A stretch of 13,369 nt of DNA, taken from contig JAGRJA010000460.1 in NCBI GenBank assembly GCA_020443005.1, forward strand, positions 1-13,369, written 5' to 3'. Of this stretch, positions 6,140 through 11,469 are shown piece after piece. The DNA comes from Pseudomonadales bacterium (GTDB lineage: Bacteria > Pseudomonadota > Gammaproteobacteria > Pseudomonadales > UBA7239). Position 1 is the stretch's first letter, and each line of letters begins with the position of its first letter. The position numbers and the translations under genes are program-made. The notes beneath the pieces are model-generated. The model was given only the letters and a program-made list of their open reading frames with translations, was not told where the DNA came from and did not search any database.

Positions 6140-7765
6140 TTATCTGGGTTCAAATTCACCGGATTTCAAGCGGGTCCAGTAACTGTTGAGCTCTCTTTTC
6201 AATACGGGTGCCAACAAATACAGGCCTATGAGGTTAGCGATACTCATTGAGAAAATCATGGAATCGGAGAAGTCGACGACATTGCCCAGCTTTACCATGG
6301 AGCCAATCACGATAAAGCAGCAGAAAAATAGCTTGAAACTGATCTCGGCCGGTTTTGAAAAACCGAAAATATAGGCCCAGCTTTGTGAGCCATAATAAGA
6401 CCACGACAGCATGGTTGATACAGCGAATAAAAGCGCGGCAAGCGCGAGCACGGAATCAAACCAGGGGACTACACTGCTGAAGGCGGCAGAGGTCAGTTCG
6501 ATGCCATCCAGGCCTTCACCATGGGTGTAAACGCCAGTGATGATAATGACCAGTGCGGTCATGGTGCAGATAACCACGGTATCAATAAAGGGTTCGAGCA
6601 GGGCGACAAACCCCTCTGTTACAGGCTCACTGGTTTTGACGGCAGAGTGGGCAATCGACGCAGAGCCGATACCGGCTTCGTTGGAGAAAGCAGCGCGTTG
6701 AAAGCCCTGTATCAACGCCCCGACAGCACCACCAACAACACCTTCAGGGCTGAAAGCGCCATGAAGAATGGCTGAAAAGGCAGCCGGAACATGGCTGATA
6801 TTCGAAATAATGATAAACAGTGCGGTGCTGACATAAATAAGCGCCATAACCGGTACCAGCCTGGCGGTGACTTTTGCGATACTTTTTATGCCGCCTATAA
6901 TGACAATGCCAACCACAAGGGCAATTACCAGCCCGAACAGCCAGCCCTTGTCAGCCAGAAAACTGTTTTCACCGCCGGTAACCTTCACCGCCATGGAAAA
7001 AGCCTGATTGGCCTGAAACATATTGCCGCCGCCAATGGCACCGCCGATACAACAAATGGCGAAGAATGTGGCCAGAATGCGACCGAGCTGAGGCAAACCG
7101 AGGTCGGACAAGCCGGCAGTCAGGTAATATTTTGGACCACCGGAGACAGAGCCGTCGGTGTGATACATGCGGTATTTCACGCCGAGCGTGCATTCGGCAA
7201 ACTTGGAAGACATGCCCAGAATACCGGCAAGAATCATCCAGAAAGTTGCTCCGGGGCCACCAACGGAAATGGCGATGGCGACACCGGCGATATTGCCGAG
7301 CCCAACGGTGCCTGAAAGTGCTGTGGTCAGGGCCTGGAAGTGCGAAACCTCACCGGGGTTATTGGGGTCGGAGTAACGGCCACTGACCAGCTCAAGCGCG
7401 TGTTTGAAACCACGCACATTGATAAAGCCGAGGTAAACCGTAAAAAACAGGGCACCAACACCCAGCCAGACAACGATCCAGCGTAAACTGAAGCAGTCTT
7501 CGTCGAGTTCGCAAACATTGTTGTCGCCCATGTCGCCAAAGTTGATCGTGTAAAAAATAAAGCCGGCAATTCTGGCCGTGGCCGGAGCGACCATTTGGTC
7601 AACACACTGATCGATAGTCTTTTCCGACTGTTTCAGGCAGTCGCTGAAGCGCTCTCCGGTATCGGCACTAACCGGTTGAATCATGCAAAAACAGGCCAGT
7701 AATGCCAACAGAACAGCCTTGATTGAAAGGAAAATGGGGGTTTTGTGTCCGGCTGACGGGTTCAT
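6140..7765 (-). CDS. AGCS family sodium:alanine/glycine symporter
   Basis: A 541-residue inner-membrane amino acid:cation symporter. The family signature region is clear: ALTTALSGTVGLGNIAGVAIA, then GGPGATFWMILAGILGMSSKFAECTLG (about residues 145-195). Later come GGAIGGGNMFQANQ and FSNEAGIGSASIAHSA, all hallmarks of AGCS proteins. Alanine or glycine with Na+ is the usual substrate; the exact one is not readable. It is longer than the common 440-480 residues because of its N-terminus: residues 1-34 look like a cleavable signal peptide ending PVSA, and the next 60 hold four cysteines (43, 54, 85, 91) before the first usual membrane segment (RWIVVWLGVGALFFTVYLGF). Strong ribosome site (AGGAG, 6 bases before ATG 7763-7765). 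Leads the operon with ratA and rnfH. Confidence 0.93.
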   Translation of the reverse strand: MNPSAGHKTPIFLSIKAVLLALLACFCMIQPVSADTGERFSDCLKQSEKTIDQCVDQMVAPATARIAGFIFYTINFGDMGDNNVCELDEDCFSLRWIVVWLGVGALFFTVYLGFINVRGFKHALELVSGRYSDPNNPGEVSHFQALTTALSGTVGLGNIAGVAIAISVGGPGATFWMILAGILGMSSKFAECTLGVKYRMYHTDGSVSGGPKYYLTAGLSDLGLPQLGRILATFFAICCIGGAIGGGNMFQANQAFSMAVKVTGGENSFLADKGWLFGLVIALVVGIVIIGGIKSIAKVTARLVPVMALIYVSTALFIIISNISHVPAAFSAILHGAFSPEGVVGGAVGALIQGFQRAAFSNEAGIGSASIAHSAVKTSEPVTEGFVALLEPFIDTVVICTMTALVIIITGVYTHGEGLDGIELTSAAFSSVVPWFDSVLALAALLFAVSTMLSWSYYGSQSWAYIFGFSKPAEISFKLFFCCFIVIGSMVKLGNVVDFSDSMIFSMSIANLIGLYLLAPVLKRELNSYWTRLKSGEFEPR

Positions 7766-7867
7766 GGTGACTCCTGTACTTTTTGCTGTTTTGCCCTGAA
7801 GGCAGAAGATGCAGCGCTTGACTGTGAATGCCCGATTGAGACATCAATAGCCTTGATGATTTTCAGG

Positions 7868-7900
7868 GCTAGATTCTAGCAGCAAATCCCGAAAGGTCAC
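7868..7900 (-). promoter_or_regulatory. Candidate promoter of the symporter-ratA-rnfH operon with a dyad
   Basis: On the minus strand GTGACC (7895-7900) and TAGAAT (7873-7878) sit 16 bp apart and match 4 and 5 of 6 bases of the sigma-70 boxes. The -10 is inside a perfect 13-bp inverted repeat, GCTAGA-T-TCTAGC (7868-7880), an operator-like place. The leader would be about 100 bases. Confidence 0.45.
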
Positions 7901-7944
7901 CTTTTAGCACCGGTTTGTTGTGTTTAATGTTGAAGAATCGCGTT

Positions 7945-7970
7945 AGCTTGGCGCAAGCTTCAGGTATAAT
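7945..7970 (+). promoter_or_regulatory. Candidate smpB promoter with a dyad over the -35/spacer
   Basis: TATAAT at 7965-7970 is a perfect -10 box. The bases one spacer upstream (GTTAGC, 7942-7947) are a poor -35. A perfect inverted repeat AGCTTG-GCG-CAAGCT fills 7945-7959, covering most of the -35 and spacer. Transcription from this box would start about 7977, at or next to the ATG at 7978. Confidence 0.55.
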
Positions 7971-7977
7971 TACCGAC

Positions 7978-8454
7978 ATGAATAAGAAAAAAAGCAAATC
8001 CGGCAGTAATACCATCGTCCAGAATAAAAAGGCGCGCCACGACTACTTCATTGAAGACAAGTTCGAGGCGGGTATCTCGCTGCAGGGCTGGGAAGTCAAA
8101 AGCCTGAGGGCCGGCAAGGCGCAGCTCACGGATTCCTATGTTCTGCTGAAAGAGGGTGAAGCCTGGTTGCTGGGCTGCCTGATTACACCAATGTCGACGG
8201 TTTCAACCCATTTTGTGGTCGACCCGCAGCGCACCCGCAAACTTTTGCTGAACAGCAAGGAGATTGCCCGACTCTGTCAAGCCACCCAACAGAAAGGTTA
8301 TACCTGCCTGTGTACCGCGATGTACTGGAAAGGTCATCTGGTGAAGTGCGAGATTGTGCTGGGTAAGGGCAAGGCCAAACACGATAAACGCGAAACAGAA
8401 AAGGAAAGGGACTGGAGCCGGGAGCAGCAACGCCTGTTGCGGGACAAGGGCTGA
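7978..8454 (+). CDS. smpB: SsrA-binding protein SmpB
   Basis: A 158-residue RNA-binding protein that carries tmRNA to stalled ribosomes for trans-translation. Start at 7978 (MNKKKSKSG) matches the family start; an in-frame TTG at 7915 would add residues with no family match. The OB-fold core is plain: KKARHDYFIEDKFEAGISLQGWEVKSLRAGKAQLTDSYV, then STHFVVDPQRTRKLLL and a C-terminal tail KGKAKHDKRETEKERDW that lies along the mRNA channel in the ribosome. Length is normal. No good Shine-Dalgarno precedes the ATG, and the -10 box is 7 bases before it, so the mRNA may be leaderless. No tmRNA gene is visible in the window. Divergent from the symporter-ratA-rnfH operon. Confidence 0.97.
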   Translation: MNKKKSKSGSNTIVQNKKARHDYFIEDKFEAGISLQGWEVKSLRAGKAQLTDSYVLLKEGEAWLLGCLITPMSTVSTHFVVDPQRTRKLLLNSKEIARLCQATQQKGYTCLCTAMYWKGHLVKCEIVLGKGKAKHDKRETEKERDWSREQQRLLRDKG

Positions 8455-8504
8455 CAAGAAAAGGTTGGCTACGGAAGCCGTCGCATTCACACCTGTTTAC
8501 ATTT

Positions 8505-8702
8505 TCAGGCGTCCAGGTCGGGTATCAGCTCGCTTTCAAGCCTGACAATCATGTCCTTGAGCCAGAGTTTTTTCTTTTTCAGCCTTTGCAACAGCAGCTG
8601 GTCAACATAGGGACGGTGCATCAATGCATCGATCTCGTCGTCGAGCTCGCGGTGCTGACAACGCAACAAGTGAATCTGTGTGCTCAGGCTGGTTTCTTCC
8701 AT
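8505..8702 (-). CDS. YdcH/DUF465 family small protein
   Basis: A 65-residue protein with the DUF465 pattern: LSTQIHLLRCQHRELDDEIDALMHRPYVDQLLLQRLKKKKLWLKDMIVRLESE. It should form a short antiparallel helical hairpin or coiled coil, rich in charged residues; function unknown. The ATG at 8700-8702 fits the family start; reading further upstream would run into the divergent promoter. No Shine-Dalgarno precedes it. A perfect minus-strand TATAAT (8709-8714) ends 7 bases before the ATG, so this mRNA may also be leaderless. It converges with smpB, with no strong terminator in the 50 bases between. Confidence 0.85.
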   Translation of the reverse strand: MEETSLSTQIHLLRCQHRELDDEIDALMHRPYVDQLLLQRLKKKKLWLKDMIVRLESELIPDLDA

Positions 8703-8708
8703 ATGTGC

Positions 8709-8740
8709 ATTATACAACCCGGTGGTACTTAACTTATACT
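8709..8740. promoter_or_regulatory. Overlapping divergent promoters for the YdcH-like and CBS genes
   Basis: Plus strand: TATACA (8711-8716) and TATACT (8735-8740), 18 bp apart, towards the CBS gene. Minus strand: TATAAT (8709-8714) towards the YdcH-like gene, with no clear -35. The minus -10 and the plus -35 share bases 8711-8714, so polymerase could not sit on both at once. Confidence 0.5.
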
Positions 8741-8773
8741 GCGAAACACTAAAATTTTGTGAGGAGACACAAA

Positions 8774-9175
8774 ATGAAATCATTATTGGTCAGGGATTAC
8801 ATGCAGACACGCACGGTTTCCATCAGTTGTGGTACAGCTGTTGATGAGGTTGTCAAAACCCTGTTGAAATATGAGTTGCGTGGCGTGCCGGTGGTGGATG
8901 AGGGGAAAAAAGTCATCGGTTTTGTATCGGAGCAGGATTGCATTCGCCAACTGTTGAGTAGCAGCTATCATAGGGAAGGTATTATTGCTGTTGATGAGGT
9001 GATGCATCATGGAGCAGTGTGCGTTTCACCCAATGACAGTATTCTCGATTTGGCAGGAAAAATGAGTACGGGCAGTAACCCGAAGCGTTACCCTGTGGTT
9101 GAAAACGGCAAGCTGGTCGGCATCATTACGCGTCGGGAAGTATTGCAAGGTCTGGTGGATCATTCACGCAAGTAG
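8774..9175 (+). CDS. Two-CBS-domain protein
   Basis: A 133-residue stand-alone CBS pair (Bateman module). The first CBS runs from about residue 5 (VRDYMQTRTVSISCGTAVDEVV) through RGVPVVDEGKKVIGFVSEQDCIR. The second runs from about 70 (VDEVMHHGAVCVSPNDSILDLA) through RYPVVENGKLVGIITRREVLQ. Such modules bind adenosine nucleotides and regulate a partner; no partner domain is fused here and the ligand is unknown. The ATG at 8774 has an excellent ribosome site (GAGGAGA, 8761-8767); a GTG at 8759 is too close to that site to be the start. Divergent from the YdcH-like gene. Confidence 0.92.
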   Translation: MKSLLVRDYMQTRTVSISCGTAVDEVVKTLLKYELRGVPVVDEGKKVIGFVSEQDCIRQLLSSSYHREGIIAVDEVMHHGAVCVSPNDSILDLAGKMSTGSNPKRYPVVENGKLVGIITRREVLQGLVDHSRK

Positions 9176-9272
9176 GCGAATTTCACACCATCGATAATCT
9201 CGATCAGGACTGATGGCAGGTGTAAGTGGTTCTTTTGCAACAGCTGTCAAAGCCTCCGACGGACAGAAGCCC

Positions 9273-9740
9273 TCAGTATTCCTTGTGCAAAGGTTGTTTG
9301 AGCCAGTGCTCAAACAAGGCCTTGCATTCCTCCTCAAGTACACCACCGATCAGCGAAACCCGGTTGTTGCTTTTGGTGAATACTTCGGAGGCTGCCAATC
9401 CGAGTTCATTAAAGCCTGCCTTGTTTGCGTCACCGATGCTTGCACCGTAAAAAATTGTGCTGACTTTTGCCCAGTGCAGGGCGGCAGCGCACATCGGGCA
9501 AGGCTCACAGGTGCTTGCAACCATTGCTCCACTGAGATCAATTTTCCCCGTTTTTTTGCAGGCACTTCGAAGGGCAGTGATTTCAGCGTGTGCGGTTATG
9601 TCTGTACTGGCGTGAACACAGTTGTGTTCGGCAATGATTTCGCCATCGATATAGATGGCACAGCCGAAAGGGGTTTGCCCTTTGGCAATACCCTTTCGAG
9701 CCGTCTCGATCGCATTTTGCATGAGGGTTTCTGCATCCAT
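9273..9740 (-). CDS. GuaD-like nucleobase deaminase
   Basis: A 155-residue zinc enzyme of the cytidine deaminase superfamily. Visible zinc and catalytic residues: H51 and E53 in TAHAEITALRSAC, and C81 and C84 in STCEPCPMCAAALHWA. The sequence closely follows Bacillus guanine deaminase (TAHAEVTAIRKAC and CEPCPMC) and ends in KEY, as that enzyme does; its last tyrosine is known to close the active site. Guanine to xanthine is therefore my favoured reaction, with other purine or pyrimidine bases possible. tRNA adenosine deaminase (TadA) is less likely because of the GuaD-like C-terminus. The ATG at 9738-9740 has AGGAAG about 7 bases before it; an upstream in-frame ATG at 9761 lacks that support. 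Confidence 0.87.
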   Translation of the reverse strand: MDAETLMQNAIETARKGIAKGQTPFGCAIYIDGEIIAEHNCVHASTDITAHAEITALRSACKKTGKIDLSGAMVASTCEPCPMCAAALHWAKVSTIFYGASIGDANKAGFNELGLAASEVFTKSNNRVSLIGGVLEEECKALFEHWLKQPLHKEY

Positions 9741-9906
9741 CGTCGACTTCCTGATAATCATGGGGTTCAGCTTCTGTTTTTACCATAAAAAACAGCTTGC
9801 AGGCAGGCGTATCAGTCAGCATCAGTCCTGCACAACTGATTGTACCTGCCCCCAACTTGTTTTATCGCTCACCCGTACAGGGTGTTTTCCGGTTTTAGGG
9901 CCGGTT

Positions 9907-10101
9907 TCAAGGGTTTCGCCGCAGGCGCTTTTCGATCAGCTTTTGAAAAAAGCCCATCAACTCCTCATCGATAAACAGTGAAAGTAAAAAAAGAATGACA
10001 TAGAGCGCCGCGATGTAGACAGCTTCGGATGTGGTGACCGCCAGCACCAGCATGGAGATGGCTATACCGCCAAGGCTGATTTGGGAGATGTTAATTGTCA
10101 T
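9907..10101 (-). CDS. Small two-TM membrane protein, unknown
   Basis: A 64-residue protein I do not recognise. Residues about 8-23 (ISLGGIAISMLVLAVT) and 27-44 (VYIAALYVILFLLSLFID) are hydrophobic and probably cross the membrane. The rest, EELMGFFQKLIEKRLRRNP, is a basic amphipathic helix likely to lie on the inner face. It has a strong ribosome site (GAGGAG, 7 bases before ATG 10099-10101), which supports it as a real gene. Same strand as the deaminase gene but 166 bp apart, so not clearly one operon. Could be a small regulatory or stress membrane protein; no evidence. Confidence 0.72.
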   Translation of the reverse strand: MTINISQISLGGIAISMLVLAVTTSEAVYIAALYVILFLLSLFIDEELMGFFQKLIEKRLRRNP

Positions 10102-10339
10102 GGTTGATCTCCTCTTGAGTGGGATCATGCCCAGACACACGACCCCGGGTTTGATAAACCTGCAAGCTTTATGATCCTGCAGCCTCGATTACATTATCGG
10201 CCATTTCCGGTTTGATCACCGGGTTTTACTGCCTGTCGGCAAAAACTGTCGACCGACTGGAGGTATCGAAATTCAGCATATCGTTATTACCTGCAGGGCT
10301 GATACAGCAAGTCTGTCGGTTAAATAGCCTGCCTGGGTT
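10102..10339. other. Gap upstream of the small membrane protein and ABC genes
   Basis: No gene longer than a few dozen residues was found on either strand. CTGTCGG occurs at about 10233 and again at about 10312, but the flanks differ. The promoter of the small membrane protein gene must lie here; no pair of boxes stood out. Confidence 0.4.
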
Positions 10340-10368
10340 TTGATTCCGGCATGACACTGCCGCATAAT
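10340..10368 (+). promoter_or_regulatory. Candidate promoter of the Gld-like ABC genes
   Basis: TTGATT (10340-10345) and CATAAT (10363-10368) are 17 bp apart, matching 4 and 5 of 6 sigma-70 bases. The start of transcription would be near 10375, giving a leader of about 100 bases to the GTG at 10477. Confidence 0.55.
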
Positions 10369-10476
10369 GGCGCACCGAAAATCATCTACCGGTAATCAGT
10401 GTGCGTTTCAGCCCCCGTTGTGGCGACAACGAAGAAAAGGCCGGTTTACAGCTTTGCTACAGGTTCAGGAAAACAA

Positions 10477-11469
10477 GTGATAGAAACTCGTCAGCTCGGT
10501 TTGTTTTATCGTGGCTTCAAGGCCGTCGATAATGTCAGCTTTTGCCTTAAAAAAGGTGAAGTGACCGGCCTGCTCGGGCATAACGGCGCCGGAAAAACCA
10601 CCCTCATGCGTATGTTGAGTGGTGAACTTGAGCCATCGACAGGTTCAGTGATTTTTGACGGAAAACCACTTCTCAGTAATCGTCGGGAATTGGCGGCGCG
10701 TATGGGTTATCTGCCGGAAAGCCCGCCTTTTTATCCAGAGTTGTCAGTGGTTGAATTTCTTGATTATGCGGCCGGCATGCAGGGTGTTCGGGGTGCGGGC
10801 AAAGCTGCGCGTATCAGGGGTGTATTGCAAAAAACCGGGTTGACGGCTGTTGCCCTGAAAAAAATCGGTAGACTGTCCCGCGGTTATCAGCAGCGTGTTG
10901 CACTCGCTCAGGCGATTGTGCACCAGCCTGATTTTATTATGCTGGACGAGCCATCTAACGGGCTTGACCCTGTGCAAAGTGGTGAGCTGAGACAGTTGTT
11001 GCAGTCCTTGTCGTCTACATCGGCGGTATTGCTTTCTACCCATGTGCTATCAGAGGTTGAGCAATCCTGCGACAGGGTGCTGGTGATGCGCGCCGGAAAA
11101 CTGGTTGTCGACCAGTATCTCGATACATTGGTTGCAGGAAAGCTGATCAACCTTTCCTGCTCATTGTCGCCGGCACGGCTGGTGGAATGTTGTCATGGTG
11201 ATTTTGAGGTGCAGCAGCACGCGTTAGTTGCTGATGGCGTTTACCAGTACCGGCTTTCCCTTTCGGAGACATCAGCGATGACCATAGAGCAATTTGCTGC
11301 TTTTATGGCCAGCAGTATTTTGGCTACCGGAGAGCGTTTGTATACATTGGACTCGCAAAAAACCACCTTGCAATCCTTTGTGCAGACGGCGCTTGTTGAG
11401 CAGCACACGAAACAGGCTGATGGAAAACCTTTTGATGTCAATGCATCCGGCAAGCCGGAGGAATGTTGA
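10477..11469 (+). CDS. GldA-like ABC transporter ATPase
   Basis: A 330-residue ATP-binding subunit of an ABC-2 type exporter. Start: GTG 10477 is preferred because AGGA lies 7 bases before it and the protein then opens IETRQLGLFYRGFKAVDNV, as the family does. An in-frame GTG at 10399 would add 26 residues of non-family sequence. Walker A is GHNGAGKTT (34-42), the signature LSRGYQQR (133-140), Walker B FIMLDEP with D157/E158, D-loop NGLDP, and the switch histidine H189 in STHVLSEVE. The LS-x-GYxQRV and LDEP-x-xGLDP-x-Q wording is that of the GldA/NosF/CcmA-like group. Residues about 220-330 are a C-terminal extension typical of GldA-type ATPases. The stop overlaps the next start by one base (TGATG), so the two are translated together. 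Confidence 0.92.
   Translation: MIETRQLGLFYRGFKAVDNVSFCLKKGEVTGLLGHNGAGKTTLMRMLSGELEPSTGSVIFDGKPLLSNRRELAARMGYLPESPPFYPELSVVEFLDYAAGMQGVRGAGKAARIRGVLQKTGLTAVALKKIGRLSRGYQQRVALAQAIVHQPDFIMLDEPSNGLDPVQSGELRQLLQSLSSTSAVLLSTHVLSEVEQSCDRVLVMRAGKLVVDQYLDTLVAGKLINLSCSLSPARLVECCHGDFEVQQHALVADGVYQYRLSLSETSAMTIEQFAAFMASSILATGERLYTLDSQKTTLQSFVQTALVEQHTKQADGKPFDVNASGKPEEC

Noticed and set aside
6791..7315. 174-codon plus-strand open frame
   Set aside because: Antisense to the clearly coding AGCS symporter; low-complexity polar protein with no family features.
8455..8504. GGCT/AGCC hairpin as a terminator between smpB and the YdcH-like gene
   Set aside because: Four-bp stem; the T-rich stretch on the minus side is separated from it. 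Too weak to call.
7766..8504. tmRNA gene next to smpB
   Set aside because: No ssrA-like ends or tag-coding sequence found on either strand around smpB.
9213..9788. 191-codon plus-strand open frame
   Set aside because: Antisense to the GuaD-like deaminase, whose zinc motifs make the minus strand the real coding strand.
9870..9888. CACCC-GTACA-GGGTG followed by TTTT as a plus-strand terminator
   Set aside because: Only 5 bp of stem, and no plus-strand gene ends nearby (both neighbours are on the minus strand).
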